From assembly GCA_035048495.1 (NCBI GenBank), contig CM068544.1, positions 16,362,138 through 16,426,137 of the forward strand: a stretch of 64,000 nucleotides of DNA. The letters are read 5' to 3'. Positions 1 through 11,027 of this stretch are shown piece by piece (position 1 is the first letter of the stretch; each line of letters opens with the position of its first letter). The notes under the pieces were generated by a model that was not told the DNA's origin, searched no databases, and saw nothing but the letters and a program-made list of their open reading frames with translations. The position numbers were made by a program, and so were the translations under genes. This stretch comes from Euptelea pleiosperma (lineage: Eukaryota; Streptophyta; Magnoliopsida; Ranunculales; Eupteleaceae).

Positions 1-458
1 AACTCGTACACCAGAATATCTATATCTGTGCACGAATCCCGAGGCATGATTTGGGAACAAATCTTGACATATTGCAAGAAATACAAAAGTTTCATCAATA
101 TAACATCGATATAAAAGCCAACTCAACTAAATAATGTCTAACATAAAAAATGCGTCCAACTAAACCAAATGCAGAAATAATTGGGTTTAAACGATAATTT
201 AAAAATAACAACTCGTGAACCTCCCATGAGGCCACTAAAAAAAAATATAACTAAAATGCTAAGTTAAAGTTCCTAGCTACTGCTACACGGTCGATTTAAG
301 TCCTCACTAAATCTATCCACCACGTCTGCAAAAAGATATCGTATACAAGGGTTAGTCCATCAGACTTGCAATTAGACACTCACTAACCACGTGACGTGAC
401 ATGCTCTTATGTATGCACAACTTCAATCACAATTAACAAAATTAGTTATAGTTGTAGT
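1..458. other. AT-rich intergenic sequence, nothing recognised
   Basis: I see no gene, tRNA or repeat boundary here. The stretch ends in GTAGT at 454-458, which is the left target-site copy of the solo LTR that follows. Confidence 0.5.
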
Positions 459-2607
459 TGATATTCACTCAAAAGTACTTATTTTAAGTAAATATCCTTT
501 AAGTATTATCACACTCTCTTACGTAAAACTTCTTTTTTATCAACTTTTTTACGTAAGAGTTTCCTCCATTACGTAGAATACACTTTTCTGGACAAAATGG
601 GCTATTTGCATGAATTAAACACATTCTTGGAAGTCTAGATATTAAGCTATTTTGATTGAGACTCATTATGCATTTTCACTACTGTAGGAAATCCGATCAG
701 AAGATTCTCAAGACTTGTGAGTCCACGATTGACCACAAAATCCTCGCATCAAAGCCTACAGAGCCCACGGACAGTGCCATTGAAACACAGACCAAGATGT
801 GAACCTAATGGAATTACTAGAGCTTAAATCAAAGGAGAGAAATAGTGGGGCCTACACAATTGCTAGAATCATACAAGTCCTATCGAGAAAACTCTAACAA
901 TCTAAGAAGCATTGACCAAGCCAGTGGACCTCAAGCTGCTATAAAAAGGTACCCAAAGCTAAAAGAGAGCCCAAGTCCACAACGCCAAGTACGGGATGAA
1001 CTAGAAAGTTGTACTGCCAAAATAAAGAGAAGAAGAGCAAAAGAGTTGATTTCCCAAAAGAGAAGCCAGAGCATTAATAAACACATCAAACCCTAGTTGA
1101 ACCATGCTCAAATCCTCAAAGATCAACAAGAAATGTTGATCATCCCATGGATGCGATGAGCTAGTTGATGGACTATAATCATGAACCAATAGTTGCAAGA
1201 TTGAACCAAATCGGTGAATTAATTCGGCATTCTCTCTTCCCCTCTCCCATGCCAAACCCCCTTTCACCTCAAAAAGAAAAAAATGTGGTGGCTGCTACCT
1301 CTCTTTCCCTTGCCGCTTGGTCCTCACCTCCACCAGCCACCCCGCTCCGTTCTTCTCTCCACCTGCCACCGTGGTTGCAGCCTGCACTTCGATCCTCATT
1401 ACCTGCTACCCACGAGCTCCTTTCTCCTCCCTTTGGAACCCTCAACCAGCCTCTTGGTGCGCCCTCTTGTCTCCACTATCTTCACAACACCTGCAAGTTT
1501 CTCATGAAGGAAGACCAACAAGCACACCAGGAGGTCTAAGAACGTTTAGGGCATTGCTCTTCCGATCCAAGACCCTGACGCGATGTCTATTCCCCACCAC
1601 GTTCTTGGGTATGCAAGTCACTGGCGTCGGCGTGAATCTGCTACATCACCGGTGCTGCCTCCATTAACGCCGGCAACAATGATCTCTTCATGGCCCTGTT
1701 TAGCCGTTAACTCAGTGCACTTCCTCCAACCGTTGCAGCTTGCAACTACCCACTCCAACCGATGCACCAGCATGTCTCACCGATGCCACATCTTCTTCTT
1801 CACACCATGCACACAGATTTACCACTCCCTTGCTACTGGAACTTTCGAGCCGCCCACGGCTTCCATCTTCGACAATGCGCACCAGCCACATCACAGGGTC
1901 ACTAGGGTGCTGCCTATCATCTCAAGCCTGCTACTACTCACATGGTAGAGATTCATCTCTTCACCATTGGAATCACCTCGTGAAGCCATCACCACCACCT
2001 GCACTTCTCCAACCCGAACCTCTCTTCTCACAACCTGCCATGATGCACTTCATGGACAACCTCCATTTCCACTTCAGTAAGTGCACAAGGTAAAAGGCAA
2101 TGTCTTTCCCTCTCCCTTCACAACATTCTCTCTACCTCTCCTTTCTCTCTCTACTTTCTCTCTAATCTCTAGGTCTAATGCTTTCTAGAATAAGTTATTT
2201 TTGCTTTTATGTTGATCATGTATTATTTTGATGTAAGCATTTTACTCCGAATCAATAAGAAATAGTTTTAATTGAAGTTGGTTTTAGTCTCTTCAAATGA
2301 TAGTTTTTTAATTTAGTTTTGATCTTTAGCTCATTCTTTTATAATATCATTATGATCTCCTCTCCAAAATGAAATGTTTTAAATCAATCACCCTTCTCAT
2401 CCCGACCATAATTTCTAGAAATTTTTCGTCATTGGTATATTCTTGTTTGCGTAAACTCACCCGAGTGCGGATCGACATCTAACACATTTTCCACTATACA
2501 AGCCTGTGATATTTGTAGGATTTGAGGAGTTAAAGTGAACCAAAAAAATACAAATTTTGTTGACTCTAGGGTTTCCGATCCAACGACACAGAAAAACCCT
2601 AGTTTCA
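459..2607 (+). mobile_element. Solo LTR, copy 1 of the large gypsy/LARD family
   Basis: The LTR starts TGATATTCACTCAAAAG and ends CCTAGTTTCA (TG...CA ends). It is flanked by a perfect 5-bp direct repeat GTAGT (454-458 and 2608-2612), as left by a Ty3/gypsy-type integrase. It carries the family box GTGCGGATCGACATC near 2465. No interior or second LTR follows, so it is a solo LTR formed by LTR-LTR recombination. Open frames inside it are low-complexity artefacts. Confidence 0.88.
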
Positions 2608-2612
2608 GTAGT

Positions 2613-4050
2613 AATGTCTTTGAACAATTCTACAATCAAACAAATGTGTAAATGTCTACACATCCATCTCATTTGGTAGCCAAACTAATCATTTGTACAG
2701 ATACAATGAAACATACTCATCTCGATATATGAGGTACTCCTAATGCATTAATGTTAATTAATCCGACGTATCAGAGTCAAGTCAACCTATTCCAATAATC
2801 AGACATCTTGGATGGTCTAGACAATCTATCCGACATATGGATAATCACGTGATCATTGATGATTTATGATTTTGCACCCCAAGGGCTTCTCCTTGTTCCT
2901 TGCTTGTTTAATTTTTATGGTTGAACATAACCACCCAAGGACTATGCTCAAACACAACCAACACCTTGGATAAACCCTAGAATATAGGTGTGTTTAATCG
3001 AATTCATAGATCATAATCTTTATGATAAATAAGGCAATATAATTGAATAATAATGCATTATAACAATTAACACGATTCATAGTCATCTAAAACAATACTT
3101 GTATTTCAGTCACGTAACAATTATTACATGCTTCTCAGTTAATATAAACAATGAATATGTTTTATAAAGATCGCAGGAAAGTCCAAATCCAAAGAGATCA
3201 TAAAATACTAGGGTTCAAAACCCTAATCAAGAATCGTAAGAAAATCCAAACCTGAAGAAAAAACTCTATCGTTCTTATGAAGGACAAATAAAAATAATTT
3301 TTCTTTCATAAACATTAATTTATTTTATTTTAAAATTCTAAAATCTAAAATAAAACTAAAAATATCTAAAAAATAATTCTTGTAGAAACGATATTTTGAA
3401 TTTTAGGAATTCTATAATTCATATTAAATTCTAAAACACTATCATCTTATTCTACTATTTGAAAATCATAATTTAAAAAAAATAGAGCTAAAAAAGGTTA
3501 AGAAACGAATAAGATAAAATTTTGACAAGAAAATCTATTTTTAATAATAACGATTAAATTAATATTTTAAATTTTAAAAATTTTGATTCATATTAAATTC
3601 TAAAAAAAATATCACATTATTCTACTATTCGAAACACACAATTTAAAAATAATAGAACTAAAAAAGGTTAAGAAATGAATGAGATAAAATTCTGACAAAA
3701 AAATATTTTTTTAATAATTTTGTGAGAATTTAAAGAAAATCAAAGATTATAACATACATTTTCATAGATCTACAATAAAAGTTTTTACACGCTCTCTTAA
3801 TAACCAAATAAGAGATTAAACAAGGTGGATTTACAAAAATTAAACCTAACAAAAAATAAATCTAAACATCATTAATCAATCAAAACTTTAATCATGCTCA
3901 TTTATTAACAAAATACCTAGAATAACAATGGAAAACTACTTTTTGTAATCAAGACCTTCCATTAAAGAAACGACGAATATACAACCACAACCAAACCAAG
4001 AAACAGACCATCACCCATTTTCAAATGGTTGTTCCTTTGCTAAGATTAGA
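2613..4050. other. AT-rich stretch with no gene seen
   Basis: Very AT-rich DNA between the solo LTR and the LINE remnant. The only structure I can support is the tandem duplication at about 3380-3717. The last ~100 bases, read on the minus strand, look like the 3' untranslated tail of the neighbouring LINE remnant. Confidence 0.45.
3380..3717. repeat. Tandem duplication, ~170-bp unit, two copies
   Basis: Two imperfect head-to-tail copies. CATATTAAATTCTAAAA recurs at about 3419 and 3588, and GGTTAAGAAAYGAATRAGAT at about 3497 and 3667, giving a period near 170 bp. The sequence is AT-rich with no coding potential. Confidence 0.7.
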
Positions 4051-4740
4051 GACAACTATAGTGGAAAGTCAGAGGTCCACATAGTAGTATTTACAAAAGA
4101 GGTAGCTCGCCTAGCAACAGTATGAGTAGCTAAATTGGCTGAGCAAGGAACATAACCAAAAGAAATATTAGGGAAGAGATCTAGCATTTCCAAAATATTG
4201 GCTCCATGAGCAATAGAAGAACTGTTAAACAGAAGAGATTTTGCTTGAAGTACCAACAACCATCTGAGCATCCATTTTTACCAAGACATCCTTCCTGTAA
4301 AATTGAGCCAACACTTGAAGACTCCATTTTAATGCTCGAATTTCCGTTTCTACTAATTGAGCTCTAGCTGTTGTGCCACTTGTGAGAATAGAAAGTCTAG
4401 AGTGATTAAGCAATAGAAAACCAAAACCAACTTTCCTAAAATTGGTAATCCAAGAAGCATCAGTATTGAGTTTGAGACTGCCAATTGGAGGGACTTTCCA
4501 TATAATTTCTGCATGTCTAGGACTCTCTTTGTTTGGATTGTTGACCATGTAGCATGGATAGTCTTGAGGATGTCTAGAGGATTCCGATAAAGAGAACCAT
4601 GAGTCATATCATTCCGAATAAGCCATAACCTCCAGAGAAGAATACAAATGTATTCTAAAAAATTATGGAATCGATATACAAAATCCGTTGGAGATTGCAA
4701 GACTTTCGATTACCATTCTCCCACTTCGTGGGCCGACCAT
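4050..4740 (-). pseudogene. LINE (L1-type) 3' end: RNase H domain, frameshifted
   Basis: Minus-strand translation in three successive frames gives the end of a plant L1-type ORF2. First comes a stretch with LLWRLWLIRNDMTHG, the usual linker after the zinc-knuckle of the reverse transcriptase. Then comes an RNase H fold starting SLKLNTDASW (active-site Asp in NTDA) and containing AQLVETEIRALKWSL. Last is the C-terminal FGYVPCSANLATHTVARRA. Frame changes near 4550 and 4260 make it a pseudogene. No upstream reverse transcriptase adjoins it, so it is 5' truncated. Confidence 0.8.
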
Positions 4741-5023
4741 CTAAAAACTCGGAGAGTGTTAAAAGAGAAACACTATATTGGAAATTATTTCCTTCGGATC
4801 CCTATGTTGTAAATAATACTACCTATCAAAAAGAGAAGGTTGATTATTAACTCTAACTGAATCTATAGCTTTGTTATCAAGTGGGATGCAACTGGGCATT
4901 CTTTATAGATCACCTATATGAGTAAGAAAGTGAGTCTGCTTTCTATGAGAATTAAGCTGATTCTCTAGAGCATGAAATAACACCGGTCCGTTCTCTTTAA
5001 TCCAATATACCTAGAAGGGGAGT

Positions 5024-7657
5024 TGATATTCGCTTAAAAGTGCGTATTTTCCACTATTATCTTCTAAGCGTTATCACCCTCTCCTACGTAAAACTGCTAT
5101 AATTATCCACTTTTCTATGTAAGAGTCTATTTCATTGCGCAGAACACACTTTTCTGGACGAAATGGTATATTTGCATGCATTAAACACATTTCTGGAAGT
5201 CTAGGTATAAAGACGTTATGATCAAGTCTTATTACGTGCTTTTCTCTTACAGAAAACTCGATCGGGCTATTCTCGAGACTTGCGGGCCCACGATCAACCA
5301 CAAAAGCCTAATATCAAAGCTTAAAGAACCAACATGCTATGACTAGAAGATACAGGCCAAGTACGGGTCAAGTCAGAGGATCACGGAGCCAGTCCAAAGA
5401 ACCAAGAGAGATGGAGAGCCGATGACCAAGAGACGGACCAAAGCAGTCGAAACCACATGAAATGAGAAGAAAATGATAATCTGCTCTGCTGGCGAAGCCT
5501 GAGAAGAGAACATATTGAAAACTAGGGTTCCAGACCCTCCGCTAGCAGTTATCTCTATAGTCTGTAGAGTTTTCTCTCTCATCTCTCCTATTTCTCTCTC
5601 GTCTCTCTTCATCTCCCTATACATCACCACCTGATCCTCAGATCTACTGACCTAACCTCAGAACTCTTGCCTGTTGGCTCTGTCTCATCTCTCTTAGCTT
5701 TCTGACCGTTGGATCTTCTACCGGACCGTTGGATCTCTCTAGATCCATCGATCTACCAATCTGGGTCCCAATCAAGTCACCATCCATCCAATCGTCATCA
5801 AATTGTCTGTCACATCATCTTGTGAGACGATGGACATCATCAATCCATGTGGGCTAGTAGCTGGGCCCATCATCATTGACCCGTGGCCCGACCATTTAGT
5901 GGACCTCGCGATTTTCAAATGCTTTAAATTAATTATTTTTAAATAAAAAAAGGGGGGTCCACTAAATGGGGAAATTCCCCAAAGAAAAGTAAGGTTTTCC
6001 TTAAAAAAAAAATTTTATTTTTAAAAACCCCATTTTCCATTAAAGGAAAGTGGGAGGTTTAAATGGGAAGGAGAAGGGTTCGTTTGAACCCTAATCCCCC
6101 TCTTTTCTTCTCCTCGCTTTCCCCAAAAACTTCCCCCACGTTTTTCCCTCCTCTGGTGGGTCTTCTTCTCCATCTGCTTCTTCTTCTCTCTTCTTCTGCT
6201 TCTTCTTCTTCTTCTTCTTCTTCTTCTTCTTCTTCTTCTTCTTCTTCTTCTTCTTCTTCTTCTTCTTCTTTCTTTCTTCTTTTTCCCCAACGCCATCCCC
6301 ACCTACTGCTACTACCGTCTCCAACCTGTAGCTTCTTCTCCACCGCCCACCACAGTCCGCCCCCGGCCGCCTGCTCTCTCTTCCACGGCCACCTTCAGCT
6401 ACAACTCCAGCCACCATGCACAATCGGATCGCCAACAGCAAGCCTCCACTGCCCTTACCGAACGCTGCTACCATCCTTTTCCATGGGCAACAACCCACTT
6501 CAAACTGCTGAGCTGCAACATTCGGACGGCTCATCCTCTCATTGCTGCAACAAGCCGCAGCATCCTCATTTTTCTAGCCAGTTTTGCCTCTAAAATCCAC
6601 CATGTGGAGACTCCCCTGCTCATCGCTACCGGTGTTACAGGCTGCAACATCGGTCCTCAAGTCTCCGAGATGCAACTCTCCATCAAAACCATGCTCACCA
6701 TAGTTTGCTCGTGGTACACCGCCCTCCACCTTGTTGTAGCACATCCTCCTTCATAGGTGCACATCAGTGGTCCTCCTCTCTTTACCGTGAATGCTCCTCT
6801 ACTCTTCCTCCACAGCCTGCTACACCACCACCGTGGGGAACACCTTCCCAACCAAGCAGCCTCCAACCATCATCTCCTCTGGTGAACCGCTGCATCTACC
6901 TCCCTCTCCTGCCACTTCCACCTTCTTGGCCAAACCAGCAACAACCACCACTTGGCCGGATCCTCTCATTGCTGCCCTCACCATGGCCAAACTCCTTAGG
7001 CCAATAACTGGTAAGTGATGAAGGTATTTTCTCTTTCTCTCTCTATCTCGTTTCTCTTTCTAGTTTTTAGGAGGTTCTCTCTCTACCTAGTTCTTTTTAT
7101 CTCTCACCCTATTTTCTCTCTCTAGAAACCTCTTCTTTTCTTTTCTCTCTCTAGAACTCCTTCTCTCTCCTATTTCTCTCTCTCTACATACCACTCTCTC
7201 TCCCTAAAAATCTCTAAGTTTTCTTTTTCTCCTCTCACCACTTTCTCCCTCCACCATTATTTTCTCTCTCTAGGTCTTAGTTTCTCTCTCTAGGCATCAT
7301 TCTTACCCTTTCTCTCTCTAGATTTCCTTACTTTCTCTCTCTACTTAGTTTTAATCTCTCTTTTCTCTCTCTCTCTCTAAATTAGTTTTACTACTTTCTA
7401 GATTAAGTGTTTCATGTTTGACTTGTAAAGTACATTTGAATTCATGAAATAAAGTTTATTTTGATTTAAGATCGACAAATTCCTATTATTTTATATTCTT
7501 TATTGCGCTGATCTGACTAATCCCGAGTGCGGATCGACATCGAACACGAGCCACTGTGCAAAAATTACTCATTTTACAGGTTAAAAGTCTCAGATAATTA
7601 TAAATTTGTTGATTCTAGGGGTTCCGTAACCAACGACGCGGAAAAACCCTACTTTCA
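5024..7657 (+). mobile_element. Solo LTR, copy 2 of the gypsy/LARD family
   Basis: It starts TGATATTCGCTTAAAAGTG and ends CCCTACTTTCA. The flanks GGAGT (5019-5023) and GGGGT (7658-7662) form a 5-bp target duplication with one mismatch. It contains the family box at about 7527, a (TTC)n run and a long CTCTCT-rich segment at 7020-7380. The long frames reading as poly-Ser, poly-Arg or poly-Glu at 6020-6590 come from the (TTC)n run and are not genes. Confidence 0.86.
6197..6279 (+). repeat. (TTC)n microsatellite inside the LTR
   Basis: An almost uninterrupted TTC/CTT trinucleotide run of about 80 bp. The equivalent GAA runs occur in the minus-strand LTRs at about 47790-47820 and 56085-56130, so it belongs to the LTR family and expands independently. 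Confidence 0.95.
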
Positions 7658-7662
7658 GGGGT

Positions 7663-8520
7663 TAATTAGGTATTTAAAAATTAATTATACCTACACAGTT
7701 TTATTGGTTTATGGTAAGGGAACAAAATCGCATGCCTTAGTTGTTTGATAAAAGATTATCACAACCGACTCAAATTGAATATACCTCAATGGTATATTTT
7801 CTTTTTGTCATTTGGTCTAATCAAGATAGATAGCGGAATACAAACAAACAATCACACAAGACAAGAGATTTTTACGTGGAAACCTTAGCCAAGGAAAAAC
7901 CACGAGACCACATCCAGACGGAAAGTATCACTAACTGAAAAGTTAAACGAAACAAAGGTTACCTACGCAGCACCATTGCAAATACAACTTCCAAACTTAG
8001 CCAAGGCTTACCGCCGATGCGTCCACATTCTCTGAGTCAACGTTACGAATCCATGCGCGCCCTTCCAGCCAAGAAGTCTTGTCCGCTTGTTCAGTTTGGT
8101 ACACCCCAAACCTACCGTCGATCGATTGCTTCGATCTTAATTCACAACACTCCTACCTTTGTAAAAGGTGAATAATTCAGTAAACCCCGAACCCTAGATT
8201 ACTCAAAAGGTGTTGAGTCACACTGGTACCTCAAGCTACTAGGTCTAATATATAAGTGGAAGACCTAAGCTGAGAGATGGATCAAGCACTTGGCTTTGAT
8301 CAAGAAGAGGAACAAGCTCATAAGATGTGAATGAGAAACAAGCTTATTGCTCTTCGAATGGACACTCTAATAAATAAACATTTTCTCCTTTTTCTTGAAA
8401 GATTGAGTCACTCTGTATGTGTTTAGAGAAGGTATAGAAGGGTTGTATTTATAGAATTCGTGACCCTGAGTCGTGTAGAACGTGGGAGAGTGAAACCAAG
8501 AATTTCGGATCTAAGAAGGA
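7663..8520. other. Unresolved, possibly old retroelement leader or LTR
   Basis: No gene. A phrase at about 7868 (GATTTTTACGTGGAAACC) resembles wording common in plant copia LTRs, but I found no terminal repeats or domains to define an element. It runs directly into the CAATCGATT array. Confidence 0.3.
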
Positions 8521-8524
8521 CCAA

Positions 8525-8940
8525 GATCGTGCTAAGTTCAATCGGGCCATGTCCAATCGATTGTGTATAAGTGTCCAATCGATCGGCTTCAATAAATTTC
8601 TTGTTCCGTAGGCTCCAGTCGATTACACAGAGGTCTCCAATCAATTGGACTCAAATAACTTTATGTCCTGAAGGCTCCAATCGATTTCACGCAATCTCCA
8701 ATCGATTTGGCTTTAAACATGTTCTGCCTCATAGACTCCAATCGATTACACAGAGTCCTCCAATTGATTTGGCTAATATATTGTTCTGCCTCGTAGCTTC
8801 CAATCGATTACATAGAGTCCTCTAATCGATTTGGCTAAGATATTGTTCTGCCTCGTAGCTTCCAATCGATTATACAGAGTTTTCCAATCGATTGGGCTAT
8901 GTCCAATCGATTGGACAAGTTCCAATTGATCGGACTCTCC
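8525..8940. repeat. Tandem array with 14 TCCAATCGATT-like motifs
   Basis: The core YTCCAATCGATT (with small variants) occurs about 14 times between 8540 and 8930. In the middle the repeats organise into units of about 62 bp, each with two cores separated by ACACAGAGTCC-like and TTGTTCTGCCTCGTAG-like spacers. The core is a near-palindrome. No coding potential is evident. Confidence 0.8.
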
Positions 8941-8944
8941 TATA

Positions 8945-9615
8945 AGTCAATATTTTTTACTCAGACTCGGGTCTGTCCAATAACTAGGTTTGACCATTTT
9001 ATTTTATTCATTTTAAACCTATTCCTACGGTCACTAAGTCACTTACCTTTCTAATCGAGCGTACACGATCTTTAACCGACAAACGGGCAGTTACTCAGAT
9101 GACTCATGTCGTCAACCGTCTAATTCTTACTCTCTCTGTCTTCTAGTAGTCGGCGAAGTATGCATACCATAACATCTCCACACTACACTAGTGTTCGTAG
9201 GAACGGTTAGTAGAATGTTTTTATGTTAAATGGAATCTTTGTCAAATTGAACATGAAAATATTCCTTACAGAGCAGTCATGAAAATTAGGATTTAACTCA
9301 TGTTATATACGAGCAAAATTGAAAGAACTATACAGTGGTCAAGGGGCCTCCTCGATGTTGACAATGGACCGCAGTCCGTCGGATGACAGTTGTCTTGTAT
9401 GGGATTGTGGGCTCAGGTTATAGTGTAGATTCAACTCAGCATGTGGCATGCTTCCACTGAAAGGGTATAATAAGGGGTATCCCGTAGAGCTTGGGGCAAG
9501 TTCTGTTGTATCGATGGTAGTATCTGAACAAGAGCTTGCCCCGAGGCCCCTTCAAAAGTTGCATGGTTAGTTCCCGATTTTATGCACAATCATCTTTGGT
9601 AAAGCTTGGTTGTAT
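8945..9615. other. Intergenic, nothing recognised
   Basis: Mixed-composition sequence without open frames, terminal repeats or RNA-gene features that I can identify. Confidence 0.4.
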
Positions 9616-9890
9616 GAGCCCCGTGGCACACTCTTAAAGACCACTGACCTTATGGATGTTTGGCCCAACCGTAGGTGGACTTGCAGACCAAAAATGAGTC
9701 TGATTGTTAATTTTTTAAGCATTAGATTAGAGTCATTTTCCTGGGTTGATTTTATTAGTAAAATTTGAGCATTATTTGGGGTACAAATATCCAATGGTTT
9801 GAAATCACTAATCAAGTTGAATGTAGCTCCACCTAGCAATGGGCCCAACATCCGTATAGTTAGTGGCCTCTAAGGTGTGCTACATAGCTT
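9616..9890. mobile_element. Mutator-like MITE (family A), ~275 bp
   Basis: Terminal inverted repeats: the left arm has GTGGCACACTCTTAAAGACC and the right arm is its degenerate complement. The interior arms ATGGATGTTTGGCCC...TAGGTGGAC and GGGCCCAACATCCGTAT mirror each other. It is one of at least nine family-A copies in the window and pairs with the family-B MITE that follows. Confidence 0.7.
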
Positions 9891-10041
9891 TTCTGAGATC
9901 TTATCTCGAATTATGTATAGTACTCTAGGTTCCAATTTTGCTAATCAACTATGATTTCATGATTTGCAATGGGCATCATCTCATTGAATATTTTCATGAT
10001 TTGCAAGTTTTGAGTTGACAATCCTAAAAAAAAGGAAGATT

Positions 10042-10283
10042 TTTTGCTCGTCCCCCTTTTACTTTATTGATGCAATTTGCTTCGCACCCAATGCTTTTAA
10101 AATATTTGCGTCTCACCTAAGGTCCTTATAGTCATTTAAAATATTGGGATGTCCATCGAGAGACCATTTATGGGCGGCTATGGTCAACAACATTGACCAT
10201 GGTCAAAGGGTGAGACGCAAATATTTTAAAAACATTGGGTGCAATGCAAATTGCATCAATAAAGTAAGGGTACAAGCCAAAAA
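10042..10283. mobile_element. MITE family B, ~240 bp
   Basis: Inverted ends built on TTACTTTATTGATGCAATTT, with a second inverted block AAATATTTGCGTCTCACC / GGTGAGACGCAAATATTTT and a central GGTCAACAACATTGACC palindrome. Two further copies lie at about 23690-23915 and 24253-24481. Confidence 0.8.
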
Positions 10284-10329
10284 GCCCAAAAATAAATATA
10301 TATAGCAATAATATTACTCTCCCCAAATA

Positions 10330-10733
10330 ATATAATTCTCCAAGTAAAACTTGTCTGACCGCCCACAATATCAGCCACGTGGCTCACTTTTAGAGGATGC
10401 TGACTGTATGGATGTTTGGCCAATCCCTAAGTGGGCCTAAAAACAAAAGCCTAAAAACAAAAAATCAGCCTGATTTCAAACCTTTGCATCCTTCGTCCTT
10501 GTACCCAAATAATGGTCATTAATGCTTAAATTCCCTTGGTTAAAGTCAACCCACGAAAATGACTCCAATCCAACGCTTAGAAATCACTAATCAGGTTAGT
10601 TTTTGATTTCTAGTTCCACTTAGGGATTGGCCAAACATTCAAACGGTCATTGTCCTCTGCAAATGTGTCACGTGGCTCATATTGTGGGCGGTCATCGTGG
10701 GCGGTCCGCGAAGTTTTACTTGCACTCCCTTAG
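10330..10733. mobile_element. Mutator-like MITE (family A) abutting the KHZ promoter
   Basis: The inverted ends share CAAGTAAAACTT and GACCGCCCACAATAT, followed by the G-box palindrome (CACGTG at 10376-10381 and 10669-10674). The inner arms are TGGATGTTTGGCCAATCCCTA and its complement. The element ends about 210 bp before the KHZ-like start codon, so it forms the immediate upstream region of that gene. Confidence 0.75.
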
Positions 10734-10737
10734 AAAG

Positions 10738-10945
10738 TCTTTCTCGTCTCGAGAGTCGAGACCCCGTGCTCTTTTGCTTCGTCCACCCTTACAAACCTAG
10801 GGTTTAACTTTTCTCTTCCTTACCTTTAAGGTTCCTTGTTTTATTCTTTTGGCTTGGGTAGCTCTCTTTCTCACAACCTCACTCGCTTTCTTGGTTATTT
10901 TCTCCTCCTTTGATTCGTCTCGATCTCTGATCTGTTCGTCTCACC
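10738..10945 (+). promoter_or_regulatory. Presumed core promoter and 5' leader of the KHZ-like gene
   Basis: Between the MITE and the ATG lies a pyrimidine-rich leader (CTCTCTTTCTCACAACCTC and similar), typical of plant 5' UTRs. A telo-box-like palindrome AAACCTAGGGTTT sits near 10795. I see no convincing TATA box. The transcription start cannot be placed from sequence alone. Confidence 0.4.
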
Positions 10946-11027
10946 ATGAATTTCGGACCTGCTCGCAAGAGGGGGAGGCCGGACGCCGCCTTAAATGGAA
11001 ATGGAGGAGTTAAGCGAAACAAGCAAG
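10946..11027 (+). CDS. KHZ1-like: KHZ-like gene, exon 1 (coding part)
   Basis: Encodes residues 1-27 plus one base of codon 28. It is a basic N-terminus, [15 protein letters not shown] onward, with a possible nuclear localisation signal (RKRGR). The donor is CAAG|GTTCGT. Confidence 0.88.

Noticed and set aside
845..2093. Frames of 60-124 codons in solo LTR copy 1
   Set aside because: LTR sequence with Pro/Ser-rich low-complexity translations and no family similarity.
6021..6593. Long frames reading as poly-Arg, poly-Glu, poly-Lys or poly-Ser proteins
   Set aside because: They are the six readings of the (TTC)n run in solo LTR copy 2. The flanks have no domain and match the LTR family.
8525..8940. 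HD-Zip binding cluster
   Set aside because: The HD-Zip core is a 9-bp CAATNATTG. The motif here, CAATCGATT(G), has a two-base centre, so the match is not exact enough to claim.
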